Positions 14,869 to 25,003 of a DNA stretch of 64,000 bases are shown here, one piece after another. The stretch is taken from positions 3,645,836 to 3,709,835 of the forward strand of contig NZ_KV917380.1 of assembly GCF_002019765.1 (NCBI RefSeq). Direction: 5' to 3'. The stretch is from Shouchella oshimensis (GTDB lineage Bacteria; Bacillota; Bacilli; Bacillales; Bacillaceae_D). The position numbers were made by a program, and so were the translations under genes. Each line of letters opens with the position of its first letter. The first letter of the stretch is position 1. Under the pieces are notes generated by a model that was not told the DNA's origin, searched no databases, and saw only the letters and a program-made list of their open reading frames with translations.

Positions 14869-15981
14869 ATGAGTGAAAAAATATTTATCAGCCCTAGTAA
14901 GTATGTTCAAGGTCGTCATACTCTAGATAAAGCAGGAGAATATATTTCTCAGCTTGGAAAGAAAGCAATGATCATTGCAGACAAAAACGTATGGGAAATT
15001 GCAGGTAATCGCGTTTTAGGGAGCCTTAAAGAACATGATTTAGCTGTTACAGAAGTGACGTTCGAGGGTGAAGCTTCTGCGAAAGAAATTGAACGTATTA
15101 GCAAGGAAGCAAGTCGTAATAACATCGATATTATTGTAGGAGTCGGGGGCGGAAAAACCCTCGATACAGCAAAAGGTGTTCGTGATTCTTTAGAAGGTGC
15201 TGCCTGTGCAGTCATTCCGACAACGGCATCCACTGACGCACCAACCAGTGCTCTTTCTGTTATTTATTCAGATGAGGGTGTTTTCGAACGTTATCGTTTC
15301 TATAACAAAAACCCAGACCTTGTGTTGCTCGACACGGCGATCATTGCAGCAGCACCGCCTCATTTCCTTGCTGCCGGCATTGCAGATGCCTTAGCTACTT
15401 GGGTAGAAGCAAGAGCGAGCTTAGAAGCAAGAGGTACGACAATGGCAGGCGGACAAGCAACGATTGCCGGTAAAGCGATTGCTGAGAAGTGTGAGCAAAC
15501 CTTGTTTGAATATGGTTTACTCGCTTACGAGTCAAACAAACGCCAAGTGGTTTCGTATGCCCTTGAGCAAATTGTGGAAGCTAATACGTTGCTAAGTGGA
15601 CTTGGCTTTGAAAGTGCTGGACTAGCCCTTGCCCACGCTGTTCACAATGGCTTTACCGTATTAGATGGCGACATTCATAAAAAGAGTCATGGCGAAAAAG
15701 TTGCTTTTGGCATATTAACGCAGCTCGCTTATGAAGCTCGTGATAAAGAAGAAGTGAATCGCTATATCTCTCTTCTTCAACAACTAGAATTGCCTACGAC
15801 ATTTAAAGACCTTCACATTGAAGACATTGATCGCGAGCAGTTAAAGAAAGTAGCTGAAACCGCACTTCAAGAAGGAGAAAGCAGCCATAATATGCCAAGT
15901 GTCCCTAGCGTTGATGATGTTGTTGATGCTATGATCGCTGCCGATCAGTATTCCATTGCCTATCGTGAACATCGTTCATAA
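14869..15981 (+). CDS. gldA: Glycerol dehydrogenase
   Basis: A 370-residue iron/zinc alcohol dehydrogenase of the GldA type, oxidising glycerol to dihydroxyacetone with NAD+ in the cytoplasm. The NAD-binding region contains [15 protein letters not shown], followed by [17 protein letters not shown]. Metal ligands are seen in GIADALATW (Asp), [10 protein letters not shown] (His) and [11 protein letters not shown] (His). Length matches the family. AGGAGTG lies eight bases upstream of the ATG. It is monocistronic, with a strong terminator. The 197-bp interval before it holds no recognised element. Confidence 0.95.
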   Translation: MSEKIFISPSKYVQGRHTLDKAGEYISQLGKKAMIIADKNVWEIAGNRVLGSLKEHDLAVTEVTFEGEASAKEIERISKEASRNNIDIIVGVGGGKTLDTAKGVRDSLEGAACAVIPTTASTDAPTSALSVIYSDEGVFERYRFYNKNPDLVLLDTAIIAAAPPHFLAAGIADALATWVEARASLEARGTTMAGGQATIAGKAIAEKCEQTLFEYGLLAYESNKRQVVSYALEQIVEANTLLSGLGFESAGLALAHAVHNGFTVLDGDIHKKSHGEKVAFGILTQLAYEARDKEEVNRYISLLQQLELPTTFKDLHIEDIDREQLKKVAETALQEGESSHNMPSVPSVDDVVDAMIAADQYSIAYREHRS

Positions 15982-15987
15982 AGCGAC

Positions 15988-16037
15988 GCGCTACATCAGT
16001 TGTCTCATGCTAGACTTCTGATTGTAGCGCTTTTTTT
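15988..16037 (+). terminator. Terminator of gldA
   Basis: A 12-bp stem with one bulged base (15988-15999 with 16018-16030) and an 18-nt loop, followed by seven T. Confidence 0.92.
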
Positions 16038-16039
16038 GT

Positions 16040-16075
16040 AAAAAATACCCCTCTAACCTTTCGTTAAAGGGGTAT
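16040..16075 (-). terminator. Terminator of the ribose operon
   Basis: ATACCCCT and AGGGGTAT (16045-16052 with 16068-16075) are followed on the minus strand by six T, ten bases past the rbsB stop. Confidence 0.92.
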
Positions 16076-16084
16076 CCATTCATT

Positions 16085-17023
16085 TTATTGACGTATTAAC
16101 TCGAGCTCTACCGGGATAAACTCGTCAATTGCTTCCTCATTTAATACAGAGTACGCCGCTTGTACAGCTTCTTCACCAATTCGGATTGGCTGTTGAGCAA
16201 TGGTACCTGCAAGTCCACCCGTTTCCACAGAGGCAACTGCATCATCGGTTGCATCAAATCCAACAACAACAATATCATCTCGGCCAGCTGCTGAAATCGC
16301 TTCTAATGCGCCTAAAGCCATTTCATCATTATGAGCAAATACACCGACAATATCCGGGTTGCTTTGAAGAATATTTTCCATTACCGTTAACCCCTCTGCA
16401 CGATCAAAGTTTGCAGGTTGGCTTGTGACCACATCAAGTGATTCTTCGGCAATGTTGTGGAACCCTTCTCCTCGTTCACGAGCAGCAGAAGCACCTGGAA
16501 TTCCTTCTAGTTCAGCTACTTGTGCTCCTTCTCCTACAAGCTCAAGTAAATAGTCACCAGCCATCTCCCCACCAGCTATGTTATCAGAAGCAATGTGGGT
16601 CACAACCTCTCCACCTTCAGCAGCTCGGTCAACTGTAATGACTGGAATACCAGCATTGTTGGCTGATTGAACAGCAGCTGCTACCGCAGAAGAATCCGTT
16701 GGGTTAATGAGAATTAAATCAACACCACGCTGAATGAGGTCTTCTACATCATTCACTTGTTTTGAACTATCATCTTGTGCATCTACTGTTTCAATTTGAA
16801 TACCTAACTCTTCCGCCTTCTCAATAGCACCATCTTCTAATGTAACAAAGAACGGGTTGTTTAAAGTTGAAATCGACAAGCCAACAGTGAATTCGCCATT
16901 CTCCTCTCCTTCTCCAGTGCCATTGCTGTTATTCGCATCGTCTGATCCTGGTGAATCCATTGAACATGCTCCAAGAAATGCTGCTAAACCCATTGTTGCG
17001 ATTGTTAGACTTACTTTTTTCAT
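16085..17023 (-). CDS. rbsB: Ribose ABC transporter substrate-binding lipoprotein
   Basis: A 312-residue periplasmic-binding-type protein anchored by a lipid at the Cys in AAFLGACSM. The mature part after an acidic linker has the ribose-binding pattern: GLSISTLNNPFFVTLEDGA, VDLILINPTDSSAV, GVFAHNDEMALGALEAI and VVVGFDATDDAV. It captures D-ribose outside the membrane and delivers it to RbsC. It is the last gene of the rbsRKDACB operon, just before the terminator. Confidence 0.95.
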   Translation of the reverse strand: MKKVSLTIATMGLAAFLGACSMDSPGSDDANNSNGTGEGEENGEFTVGLSISTLNNPFFVTLEDGAIEKAEELGIQIETVDAQDDSSKQVNDVEDLIQRGVDLILINPTDSSAVAAAVQSANNAGIPVITVDRAAEGGEVVTHIASDNIAGGEMAGDYLLELVGEGAQVAELEGIPGASAARERGEGFHNIAEESLDVVTSQPANFDRAEGLTVMENILQSNPDIVGVFAHNDEMALGALEAISAAGRDDIVVVGFDATDDAVASVETGGLAGTIAQQPIRIGEEAVQAAYSVLNEEAIDEFIPVELELIRQ

Positions 17024-17045
17024 CCTAATCTCTCCCTTAGTTTAA

Positions 17046-17990
17046 TTAAGCTGTTTTTCTGCGGTCTAGTAAGACTGCGAGTAAAATGACACTTCCTTTT
17101 ACAACTTGTTGGAAAAACGAACTAACACCAAGTAAATTCAGCCCATTATTTAACACGCCAATAATGAGCGCACCAATCAGTGTACCAACAATCCAACCCC
17201 TTCCTCCTGTCAAGCTCGTACCACCTAACACAACAGCGGCAATAGCATCAAGTTCATACATCGTCCCTGCTGTAGGCTGTGCAGAATTTAAACGAGATGT
17301 TAATATCACCCCTGCAACCGCTGCCAAAAAACCGGTTAATGAGTACACATAAATTTTTATGCGATCCACTTTTATTCCTGACAAAATGGAAGCCTCTTCA
17401 TTTCCACCTACTGCATAAACTCTGCGACCGAATGTTGTTTTCTTCAGAATAAGATACAGAATAACAAAACTAATGAGCATGGTAATAGCAGGCATTGGAA
17501 TACCAAAAAAGTACCCACCACCAATCATTTGAAATAAGGTTGAATCTCCTAAACCAGAAACTGGACGACCATCTGTAAACATAAGTGTGGCGCCGCGATA
17601 AATAGTCATTGTAGCAAGTGTTGCAATAAAAGGCGCTACCTTTCCTTTTGCAATAATAATGCCGTTAATAGCACCGAGAATGGCACCTACTAGTAAACCT
17701 ACCAGGATGGCTAAAACTGGATCGACACCTGAAGCGAGCAAGGTCGCCGTTACCGCTCCGGAAAATGCAAGGATTGCACCTACAGATAAATCAATTCCTC
17801 CAGTTAAAATTACAAAGGTCATACCAAATGCAATCAAAGCATTTATAGACACTTGGCGTAACACGTTTAAGAGATTTGCAGTAGATAAAAAGCTTGGATT
17901 TAAGATACTAATAACAAGAATAATTAAAAACAAACCAATAAACGGCCCTAATGTTGCCGCAAGCGCTTTTGCTTTTTTATTGTCGAACAT
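17046..17990 (-). CDS. rbsC: Ribose ABC transporter permease
   Basis: A 314-residue membrane protein with eight to ten spans. The EAA-like segment and the motif [33 protein letters not shown] near the end are typical of RbsC/AraH permeases. The ATG at 17990 has GGAGGAG six bases upstream; the ATG at 18014 is less likely. The start overlaps the rbsA stop by 14 bases, so the genes are translationally coupled. It forms the membrane channel with RbsA. Confidence 0.95.
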   Translation of the reverse strand: MFDNKKAKALAATLGPFIGLFLIILVISILNPSFLSTANLLNVLRQVSINALIAFGMTFVILTGGIDLSVGAILAFSGAVTATLLASGVDPVLAILVGLLVGAILGAINGIIIAKGKVAPFIATLATMTIYRGATLMFTDGRPVSGLGDSTLFQMIGGGYFFGIPMPAITMLISFVILYLILKKTTFGRRVYAVGGNEEASILSGIKVDRIKIYVYSLTGFLAAVAGVILTSRLNSAQPTAGTMYELDAIAAVVLGGTSLTGGRGWIVGTLIGALIIGVLNNGLNLLGVSSFFQQVVKGSVILLAVLLDRRKTA

Positions 17991-19476
17991 GTTTTTCTCC
18001 TCCAGTGGCTTCATGCATAATGGCTTCTTCTGATAATTGGTCTCGGTGTAAAATGGTTAACATCTTTCCTTCAAACATGACACCAACACGGCTACTTAAC
18101 CCAATCACTTCTGGCAATTCAGAAGACACCATAATGATTGCGACACCTTGTTTTGCTAATTCATTCATAATGGTGTAAATTTCTTTTTTAGCCCCAACAT
18201 CAACACCTCGAGTTGGCTCGTCTAAAATAAGTACTTTTGGTTTAATCCCAAGCCACTTCGCGATTACCACTTTCTGCTGATTGCCTCCGCTTAGTGATTT
18301 CGCCTGCTGATGTGGTCCTGACGTACGTACACCAAGCTTCGTCACCAACGTCTCGTAAAGTTGTTGTTCCTTCGTACGTTGCATCATTCCCGATGTTGAA
18401 ACCGCATTCAAATTTGTCAGGCTAATGTTATCACGTATAGAGAAATCAACGATTAACCCTTTTGACTTTCGGTCTTCAGACACAAAGCCAATCCCTTTCT
18501 CAATCGCATCAATTGGCTTTTTAAATGAAACTGGTCTACCATCTAATTCCATTGAACCGCTGTCAATTCCCCGATAGCCAAAAAGACTTTCAACGACCTC
18601 TGAACGACCAGCCCCCATTAATCCTGCTATACCAAAAATCTCTCCGGCTCGTACTTCAAATGTAACGTTCTCAAATTCACCTTCACGAGAGATTCCCTTT
18701 ACTGCTAGCTTCACTTCTCCAGGCTGTAAATCATAGTCTGGAAAACGTCCACCGAGCTCTCGTCCCACCATTAAACGAACAATCTCATCGAAATCGGTTT
18801 CTTTGATGACTTTTGTGGCAACGTAATTCCCATCTCTTAAAACCGTAATACGCTGACAAAGGGCAAAAATTTCCTCCATTCGATGCGAAATATAAACAAA
18901 CGTTACACCTTTTTTCTGTAAGCCTCGAACGACCTCAAACAACGTATCAATTTCTCGGTCTGTTAACGCCGCTGTTGGTTCATCCATAATAATGACATCT
19001 GCTTCCGTCATGAGCGCTTTTGCAATCTCGATAATTTGTTGTTTACCGACTGACAAATTGCCTGCTCGTTCCGTTGCCTTTACACGTAACCCTAAATCAG
19101 CCAATTGTTGCTCCGCTAGCCGATTCATCTCCTTCGTTTTAAGCCAGCCTGTTTTCCCAACCGTTTGTTCATTACCTAAAAATAAATTTTCCGCCACTGT
19201 TAATTCAGGTAAGATATTTAATTCTTGGTGAATAACCGTAATCCCATCTTCTTCAGCATCCTTAGGGTGAGTATAAGAAACGTTTTTTCCTTTTACCATG
19301 ATATCTCCGCTATCCCTCGGATAAATGCCTGTTAGAATTTTCATCAGCGTTGATTTTCCAGCACCATTTTCACCCATTAAGGCATGAATCTCACCTTTTT
19401 CGAGTGTGAAAGAAACACCGTTTAACACTTGATTTCCATTAAATGCCTTGCTGATTTGATTCATTTCAACAATCAA
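17977..19476 (-). CDS. rbsA: Ribose ABC transporter ATP-binding protein (double domain)
   Basis: A 499-residue protein with two ABC domains. The first has Walker [10 protein letters not shown] and signature LSVGKQQ with DEPTAALTD. The second has a degenerate P-loop (GLMGAGRSE), signature LSGGNQQK and [10 protein letters not shown]. This is the usual RbsA organisation, with one canonical and one degenerate site. I start it at the TTG at 19476, preceded by AAGGGGGA six bases upstream, which gives an N-terminus like B. subtilis RbsA; the longer ATG frame overlaps rbsD more deeply. It drives ribose import. Confidence 0.95.
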   Translation of the reverse strand: MIVEMNQISKAFNGNQVLNGVSFTLEKGEIHALMGENGAGKSTLMKILTGIYPRDSGDIMVKGKNVSYTHPKDAEEDGITVIHQELNILPELTVAENLFLGNEQTVGKTGWLKTKEMNRLAEQQLADLGLRVKATERAGNLSVGKQQIIEIAKALMTEADVIIMDEPTAALTDREIDTLFEVVRGLQKKGVTFVYISHRMEEIFALCQRITVLRDGNYVATKVIKETDFDEIVRLMVGRELGGRFPDYDLQPGEVKLAVKGISREGEFENVTFEVRAGEIFGIAGLMGAGRSEVVESLFGYRGIDSGSMELDGRPVSFKKPIDAIEKGIGFVSEDRKSKGLIVDFSIRDNISLTNLNAVSTSGMMQRTKEQQLYETLVTKLGVRTSGPHQQAKSLSGGNQQKVVIAKWLGIKPKVLILDEPTRGVDVGAKKEIYTIMNELAKQGVAIIMVSSELPEVIGLSSRVGVMFEGKMLTILHRDQLSEEAIMHEATGGEKHVRQ

Positions 19477-19489
19477 AGGCTCGTCCCCC

Positions 19490-19876
19490 TTAGAATAAAA
19501 CGCCTGCGCGCAAGATAACGTTAGCAAATGGCGTTACTTCACCTGTTCGTATGACAGCTTTCGCTTTTGCTGTTTCTACTTTCAAATCTTGATGTGGTAA
19601 GAAATAAGTAGGAATACCTTTGCTTTCAATGGCTGTATAGATATGATTTTGGTCTTTTACTTCCTCAGCTGCTATCATAGCCTCAACCTCCATATCTTCA
19701 AGTACTTCCTCTAGCACGTCCGTGAAAGAAGGAAATCCTTTTCGTAACGATAAATCAATGCACTCTACTCCAGAAGGAATTGGCAGACCACAATCAGCAA
19801 TGACAATGTGATCCGTGTGACCAAGGGTCGCAAGAATACGAGCTATATCTCGATTTAAAATACCTGTCTTTTTCAT
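19490..19876 (-). CDS. rbsD: D-ribose pyranase
   Basis: A 128-residue protein beginning [34 protein letters not shown], the RbsD signature with the catalytic His20 region (GHTD). It interconverts the beta-pyranose and beta-furanose forms of ribose so that ribokinase can use it. It lies one base after rbsK and 13 bases before rbsA, consistent with the operon. Confidence 0.95.
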   Translation of the reverse strand: MKKTGILNRDIARILATLGHTDHIVIADCGLPIPSGVECIDLSLRKGFPSFTDVLEEVLEDMEVEAMIAAEEVKDQNHIYTAIESKGIPTYFLPHQDLKVETAKAKAVIRTGEVTPFANVILRAGVLF

Positions 19877-19877
19877 T

Positions 19878-20765
19878 CTAAAGCCCTCCAGCGTTAGTTA
19901 AGAATGTCTTTACTTGTTCATTTGATGGCATACCTGTTTGAGCTCCAAAAGCTTGAACAGACAAAGCAGCTGCAGCATTTGCAAACGTGATCGCCTCTTC
20001 TAGAGATTCCTTACGAGCGAGGGCAACGGCTAATGCCCCATTAAATGTATCGCCAGCTCCTGTCGTATCCACTACGGATGCTGTGTGACCTGGTACTCGC
20101 TTTCGTTCATCCCCCTCAAACCACTGCACACCATTTGCGCCTTGTGTGACAATGAGTTTTTGTTTCAACTCCTCATGAACAGTCGTAAAGAGTTCATTGT
20201 ATTCACTCTCATTCGGTGTTAAATAAGAAGCTCGTCTATAGGTTTCTATCGGAAGTGTCTGGGCAGGTGCTGGATTCAAAATAACAGGTACCCCTTCCTC
20301 ACTACATATTTTAACGGTGTAATCTACCGATTGAAGCGGGATTTCTAATTGAATGACGACCACATCGCTTTGAACAATGAGCTTTCGAAATGATTCAATA
20401 TAAGCGGAGTCAACGTGCTGATTCGCTCCTGGTGTAACAATGATTCGATTATCCCCTTCAGAAAGTAAGATGGTTGCTACACCTGAACTTTCATCTGTAA
20501 CCGGTTCCACACTGTCTATACGAACCCCTTCTTTTTCCAGGCCATTTAACAAAAGCTGACCAAACGGATCGTCACCTACTCGACCAATCATCGCTACATC
20601 TGCACCTAAACGTGCCGCCGCGACAGCCTGATTGGCTCCTTTTCCGCCGAATGCGGTTTGAAAGGTTTCTCCTAAAATTGTTTCCCCTTGATTCGGCACT
20701 TTAGACGTAGTCGTGACCATGTCCATATTAATACTTCCAATGACGGTTACTTTTGGCTTACGCAT
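19878..20765 (-). CDS. rbsK: Ribokinase
   Basis: A 295-residue PfkB-family sugar kinase that phosphorylates ribose to ribose 5-phosphate. N-terminal [28 protein letters not shown] and the C-terminal [18 protein letters not shown] (anion hole and catalytic Asp) are all present. The ATG at 20765 follows GAGGAAAAC; an ATG at 20819 would run back into rbsR. It is the second gene of the operon. Confidence 0.95.
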   Translation of the reverse strand: MRKPKVTVIGSINMDMVTTTSKVPNQGETILGETFQTAFGGKGANQAVAAARLGADVAMIGRVGDDPFGQLLLNGLEKEGVRIDSVEPVTDESSGVATILLSEGDNRIIVTPGANQHVDSAYIESFRKLIVQSDVVVIQLEIPLQSVDYTVKICSEEGVPVILNPAPAQTLPIETYRRASYLTPNESEYNELFTTVHEELKQKLIVTQGANGVQWFEGDERKRVPGHTASVVDTTGAGDTFNGALAVALARKESLEEAITFANAAAALSVQAFGAQTGMPSNEQVKTFLTNAGGL

Positions 20766-20775
20766 ATGGTTTTCC

Positions 20776-21747
20776 TCACTTTGTCGTTCCACGTATGTGC
20801 ATAATTGGTGGAAACACATACTGAAATGTTTTTATTGGCCTGTTTTCGATTTGATCAATTAATAAAGAAATGGCTTTTTCACCTATCTGATAAATCGGCT
20901 GCTTCACTGTCGTTAAAGAAGGACTCAGCATTTCGCCGAAGGAAATGCCATCAAACCCAATGATTTGCAAATCGTCTGGCACAACACGCTTCATTGTATA
21001 TGCCGCTTTCATCGCCCCTGCTGCAGCTACATCACTCGCTGCAAAAATACCATCAAGATCTGGATGTTGCTCTAGTAATTCTCGAACCATCTCTTCTGCT
21101 CTATAACTGTTAAAGCCTGTTTCAAGAACGGTGTGTCGCTTTCCAAACTGCTCAACAGTCTCTTTAAACCCTTGATATCGTTCATCTGCTGTCACTAAAC
21201 CAGTCTGACCCCGAAGATGCGCAATATGCCTACAACCTTTTTGAATTAAATATTCCGTTGCAAGTTTTGCGCCTTGTTTGTTTTCCACAGTTACAGTTGG
21301 AACATGCTCACTTATGAAACGGTCTAACGCCACAATTGGTACATTTAACGCTTTGTAATGCTCATAGCCTCCAACACCAGTGGCAACGATGATTCCATCT
21401 ACATATTTCCGTTCTAATGTATTTAAGTAATGTTTTTCTTTTTTTAGTTGGCTATCCGTATTGCATAATACGACAGTGTAACCAGCTTTTAAGGCTACAT
21501 CTTCAATCCCACGTGCAATCTCAGGAAAAAAGGGATTCGCGATATCAGGGATTAATAAACCAATCATTCTTGATTTCTTATCGTAAAGGGAGCGGGCAAC
21601 TGCACTTGGTCGATAGTTAAGATCCTTTATCGCTTTCTGTACTGCTGTTTCAGCTTCTTTACTCACATAACCTTTATTGTTTAGTACACGTGATACTGTA
21701 GCTACAGAAACTCTCGCATATTTTGCTACATCTTTAATTGTTGTCAT
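20776..21747 (-). CDS. rbsR: LacI-family repressor of the ribose operon
   Basis: A 323-residue transcription factor with a LacI helix-turn-helix at the N-terminus ([22 protein letters not shown]), a hinge helix around SAVARSL, and a sugar-binding-protein-like effector domain. It is the first gene of rbsRKDACB, and a perfect palindromic operator overlaps its own promoter region. Autoregulated repression relieved by ribose is expected from the family. Confidence 0.95.
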   Translation of the reverse strand: MTTIKDVAKYARVSVATVSRVLNNKGYVSKEAETAVQKAIKDLNYRPSAVARSLYDKKSRMIGLLIPDIANPFFPEIARGIEDVALKAGYTVVLCNTDSQLKKEKHYLNTLERKYVDGIIVATGVGGYEHYKALNVPIVALDRFISEHVPTVTVENKQGAKLATEYLIQKGCRHIAHLRGQTGLVTADERYQGFKETVEQFGKRHTVLETGFNSYRAEEMVRELLEQHPDLDGIFAASDVAAAGAMKAAYTMKRVVPDDLQIIGFDGISFGEMLSPSLTTVKQPIYQIGEKAISLLIDQIENRPIKTFQYVFPPIMHIRGTTK

Positions 21748-21763
21748 GTTTTACCCCTTAATG

Positions 21764-21810
21764 TGTAACCGGTTACAGATAGTATATGCCTACTCAAATT
21801 GATTTGTCAA
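21764..21810 (-). promoter_or_regulatory. rbs operon promoter and palindromic operator
   Basis: On the minus strand TTGACA (21805-21810) and TATACT (21781-21786) are 18 bases apart. The perfect palindrome TGTAACCGGTTACA (21764-21777) lies just after the -10 box, across the start point. The palindrome fits a LacI-family operator and also resembles a CcpA cre site, so RbsR, CcpA or both may act here. Confidence 0.85.
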
Positions 21811-21840
21811 TTTCTTAATTATGTAATTGTTATATCTTTT

Positions 21841-21885
21841 TATAAAAAAAGAGCGCTTCCTTCTTCTCAAAGAAAAACGCCCTTT
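21841..21885 (-). terminator. Terminator of the nucleotidyltransferase-like operon
   Basis: On the minus strand an interrupted stem AGGGCG...TTCTT / AAGAA...GCGCTCT, with a short TGAG loop, is followed by seven T. Confidence 0.8.
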
Positions 21886-22428
21886 TTATAGCCATTCTAT
21901 TATCCTTTGTTTCACTCCAAGTGCAAGTGGCTGCATGAGTGCATGTCGAAGCCTGTCCACTTGCTCTATTCCTTTAGCACGAAAATGAGCCTCTATCATC
22001 GACACCTTCTGTGCACGATTCGGCATTAACAGATAAAAAACGTACCAGTCTTCAAGTAACATATAAGGGATGTGTCCTTTATCAAAGGCGACTGCTGACG
22101 AGTCAAACGCAAAGCGATACACTCCTTCTTCATGTTCAATTGCAAAACCACCCATTATATCAAGTGAGACACCTGCTATGTTGAAGCATTTGTAGACCTC
22201 TGTTTGGAATGGTTTTTTATAATCGGCTTGTTCTTCATCGCCTAATTGAATCAACACATCGTGAGCACGTTTTACATCTACCAAATCAATAAAAAAATCA
22301 AGATCATTTACTTCTTTCGCGATAGCGTGATGAAATAGAAGTGTCGAGCCACCAATTCCAAATGACACTTCTTTTGACTGAAATGCGTTCACCAGTTTGA
22401 CAAGCACCTCGCTTTGATGCTGATTCAT
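21886..22428 (-). CDS. Nucleotidyltransferase-fold protein
   Basis: A 180-residue protein with a minimal nucleotidyltransferase signature: FGIGGSTLLFHH (Gly-Gly-Ser) followed by NDLDFFIDL (Asp-x-Asp-type metal site), and a third possible acidic residue in SLDIMGGF. This is the AbiEii/MNT-like group, where such domains act as antibiotic-modifying enzymes, tRNA-targeting toxins or AMPylating antitoxins; the function here is open. The SD AAAGAGGTGA overlaps the stop of the preceding 52-residue gene, eight bases away, so they are coupled. It is the last gene of a three-gene unit. Confidence 0.7.
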   Translation of the reverse strand: MNQHQSEVLVKLVNAFQSKEVSFGIGGSTLLFHHAIAKEVNDLDFFIDLVDVKRAHDVLIQLGDEEQADYKKPFQTEVYKCFNIAGVSLDIMGGFAIEHEEGVYRFAFDSSAVAFDKGHIPYMLLEDWYVFYLLMPNRAQKVSMIEAHFRAKGIEQVDRLRHALMQPLALGVKQRIIEWL

Positions 22429-22436
22429 CTAGTGTA

Positions 22437-22595
22437 TCACCTCTTTTTCGACAAATTTACTGCACGCCTTACTTCCCTTATCTCTTCATTAATTGTAGGA
22501 ATGAACATACAAGAAGGTTGGCATCTTTCTTTTTTTAGACGTTCAAGAAAAGCCAACTCTCGTTCGACCATTTCTATCTCATCTTTATCCAACAT
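22437..22595 (-). CDS. Small 52-residue protein coupled to the nucleotidyltransferase gene
   Basis: A 52-codon frame (MLDKDEIEMVERELAFLE at the start) with a GGGAAG sequence close upstream and its stop eight bases from the next ATG. The protein is helical and highly charged, acidic at the front and basic at the back (REVRRAVNLSKKR). It contains two cysteines near the middle (RCQPSCMF). No family recognised. The position between a membrane protein and a nucleotidyltransferase supports a real gene; it could be a partner of the latter. Confidence 0.55.
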   Translation of the reverse strand: MLDKDEIEMVERELAFLERLKKERCQPSCMFIPTINEEIREVRRAVNLSKKR

Positions 22596-22618
22596 ACTTC
22601 CCACACCTTTCCCTTATG

Positions 22619-22933
22619 TCATCGGAGCTCGTTTTTATTATTCGCTGATCGTTTGACTTTATATTGCTGTGTAAAAGCAAGCACGAGGATCATAATGGCA
22701 CTCGGTAAAAGAACGATTAAAAAACGAGCGCCGGTCATGCCAAGTCCCGTTTCATTTGCTTGTGCTTCCTCACCTAAAATAAACAATACGAATAGCAGAA
22801 AGGCTATAACCAGCTTACTTATACCGATCCAAACAATTTTTGTTGGCTGACGTCGAAAAAGAACCACGAGTATCCAACCTAGAACAGCTATTCCAATAGG
22901 AAGCAGCAAACTCATATTCATAAACAAATCCAC
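22619..22933 (-). CDS. Small membrane protein with three spans
   Basis: About 104 residues with three hydrophobic segments (LLLPIGIAVLGWILVVLF, KLVIAFLLFVLFIL and FLIVLLPSAIMILVLAF) and a basic C-terminal tail. The most likely start is a GTG at 22933 with GGAGG eight bases upstream; a GTG at 22942 is too close to that site. No function recognised. It is followed by the 52-residue and nucleotidyltransferase genes in the same direction, with short gaps. Confidence 0.65.
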   Translation of the reverse strand: MDLFMNMSLLLPIGIAVLGWILVVLFRRQPTKIVWIGISKLVIAFLLFVLFILGEEAQANETGLGMTGARFLIVLLPSAIMILVLAFTQQYKVKRSANNKNELR

Positions 22934-23092
22934 TTTTAACACCCTCCCCTTTTTTGCTACCCAAGATTCCGTAGATTGAATCCTCTAATTTACTTGTTTT
23001 ATTACCTACTGTATTGGGTTAATCGTAACGAATCTATGGAGGGAGGAGGTTTCCGAATCTAATAGAGCCGGATGGACTTCTCCTTTACATAT

Positions 23093-23683
23093 TTAAGCCA
23101 TTTTACGCATAGCGATCCCAACTACTAGGTTGTAAACAGCGTGTACAAGAATGGGGACGATAAGCGCACCTGTAATAATAAACAAATATGCAAGTAACAA
23201 GCCTACCAAGAAAATGATCCCATGAAGAATGGGCATGCCTTTGTATTGAGGGACATGGACGAGCATGAACAAAAACGCATTGACGATGAGTAGAATCCAA
23301 ATTGGTAGAATGTCCAGAAAGAGTCCAATGAGCACACCACGAAACAGAAATTCCTCCACAAGAGGCGCACCGATTACAACTGGTACAAATCCAACAGGCT
23401 TTGAAAGGATCGTACGTAATAAATCCGCTAACTCATTTTCTGGTAATGTTGTCTTCGTCCATTTCAACAAGTAAAGCGTTAAAAATCCAACCAAAAAACC
23501 AATTGTTACACCAGCCATTATTTGAAGTGGTAGAGAATACTTTTCGCTTATAAAAAGGGATTGGAGAAAGGGTAGCATTTCTCCAAAGCGAAAAATAAGA
23601 ACGATACCAAGTCCAATTAGAATTAACAAGAAAAACCCTTGCCAAATTGCCCATTGGAGCTGTTTTTCTTCATAGGTCAACAA
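23093..23683 (-). CDS. CPBP-family intramembrane metalloprotease
   Basis: A 196-residue membrane protein of the Abi/CAAX-protease-like (CPBP) family. The three motifs are present: EEFLFRG (two catalytic Glu and Arg), FMLVHVPQ (His) and HAVYN (His and Asn). Family members cleave prenylated or other membrane proteins, or serve in bacteriocin self-immunity; the substrate is unknown. About six hydrophobic spans. It is monocistronic. The intervals on both sides (22943-23092, 23684-23832) show no recognised element. Confidence 0.9.
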   Translation of the reverse strand: MLTYEEKQLQWAIWQGFFLLILIGLGIVLIFRFGEMLPFLQSLFISEKYSLPLQIMAGVTIGFLVGFLTLYLLKWTKTTLPENELADLLRTILSKPVGFVPVVIGAPLVEEFLFRGVLIGLFLDILPIWILLIVNAFLFMLVHVPQYKGMPILHGIIFLVGLLLAYLFIITGALIVPILVHAVYNLVVGIAMRKMA

Positions 23684-23832
23684 ACTCTCTCCTTTTTAAC
23701 TCGTACTATTTTCGCTATCGTATCGTATGTTCATCAGAAAAAACGCTTCGTAAGAAATTGTTTCTGAGCAACTTGTCCTGTTAATCATTACTGCTAATGA
23801 AGGTGTACCCGTTTCCTCGTAGAATCATGCTT

Positions 23833-24900
23833 TTATACAGATGGAGCGTTATACAATTCATCGATGATTGCAGTTGTTACCTCATCTGTTGAATGAGCGC
23901 CGCCAAGATCCGCGGTGACGATCCCTTTCCTTGTGACTCGTTCAATTGCATCCAATAAAAACGACCCTAGCTCCTCTTCACCAAAATGGTCCAGCATCAT
24001 TTTCGCAGTCCATATTTGACCAATTGGATTAGCTAATCCTTTCCCAACAATGTCTGGCGCAGAGCCATGAACTGGTTCAAACATTGATGGGTACTTTCCA
24101 TTTACATTGATATTTGCAGCTGGTGCAATGCCAATGCTCCCCATTATAGCAGCGCCGATATCTGTTAGGATATCTCCGAAAAGGTTCGAAGCAACAATGA
24201 CATCGAAGCTAGCTGGCTTTGTCACAAAGAAGGCGGCTAATGCGTCAATATGCTGAGATTCGGTTTTTATAGCAGGATAGCCTTCACTTACTTCTTTAAA
24301 TACTTGATCCCAGAACGGCATAGAGTGAACAATCCCGTTTGATTTCGTAGCACTTGTCACAAAACATTTTCGTTTTGCTGCCACTTCAAACGCATAACGC
24401 ATCACTCGTTCGGTGCCTCTTCTTGTAAATACAGCATTTTGAATGGCCACTTCATCTTCCTTGCTATGAATACGGCCCCCGACCGTGCTATATTCACCTT
24501 CACTGTTTTCACGAATCACAACTAGGTCAAAGTCTTTTGGGTTCTGTAATGGCGACTGAATCCCATCAAGTCGTTTTGCCGGTCTCATATTAATGACTTG
24601 TTCAAATTCACGCCGAATTTGAATAAGAAGCCCCCACAGAGAAATGTGATCTGGCACAAGATTTGGATCACCAACTGCCCCTAAAAAAATGGCATCAAAC
24701 GGTTTTAATTGCTCCAATCCATTTTCAGGCATCATAACACCGTGTTCTATGTAATACTGGCAACTCCATGGGAATGAATGAAATTGGAATGCTAGTCCTC
24801 CATGCACATCAGCAACCGCTTTCAAAACACGTTCAGCTTGAGGAACGACCTCTATTCCAATACCATCTCCAGGAATACTTGCAACTTCAAACTGTTTCAT
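23833..24900 (-). CDS. Tartrate/D-malate dehydrogenase family (YcsA/TtuC/DmlA type)
   Basis: A 355-residue beta-decarboxylating dehydrogenase related to isopropylmalate dehydrogenase. VASIPGDGIGIEVVPQAERVL at the start, DLVVIRENSEGEYS in the middle, ASNLFGDILTDIGAAIMGSIG with metal-binding Asp residues, and FEPVHGSAPDIVGKG near the end are visible. The ENSEGEYS loop and the R-E-F-E-Q-V-I-N-M-R-P region fit the tartrate/D-malate group rather than LeuB. It acts in the cytoplasm with NAD+ and Mn2+ or Mg2+. Single gene, no leu genes nearby. Confidence 0.88.
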   Translation of the reverse strand: MKQFEVASIPGDGIGIEVVPQAERVLKAVADVHGGLAFQFHSFPWSCQYYIEHGVMMPENGLEQLKPFDAIFLGAVGDPNLVPDHISLWGLLIQIRREFEQVINMRPAKRLDGIQSPLQNPKDFDLVVIRENSEGEYSTVGGRIHSKEDEVAIQNAVFTRRGTERVMRYAFEVAAKRKCFVTSATKSNGIVHSMPFWDQVFKEVSEGYPAIKTESQHIDALAAFFVTKPASFDVIVASNLFGDILTDIGAAIMGSIGIAPAANINVNGKYPSMFEPVHGSAPDIVGKGLANPIGQIWTAKMMLDHFGEEELGSFLLDAIERVTRKGIVTADLGGAHSTDEVTTAIIDELYNAPSV

Positions 24901-25003
24901 TTCGATTTCCTCCCTTATGTTCTAGTGTACCTTTTGACATAAATGTATCACTTTTGTCATGGAACGAATACCTCCTCCTGTGTAAACTGCTATTACAGAG
25001 TAC

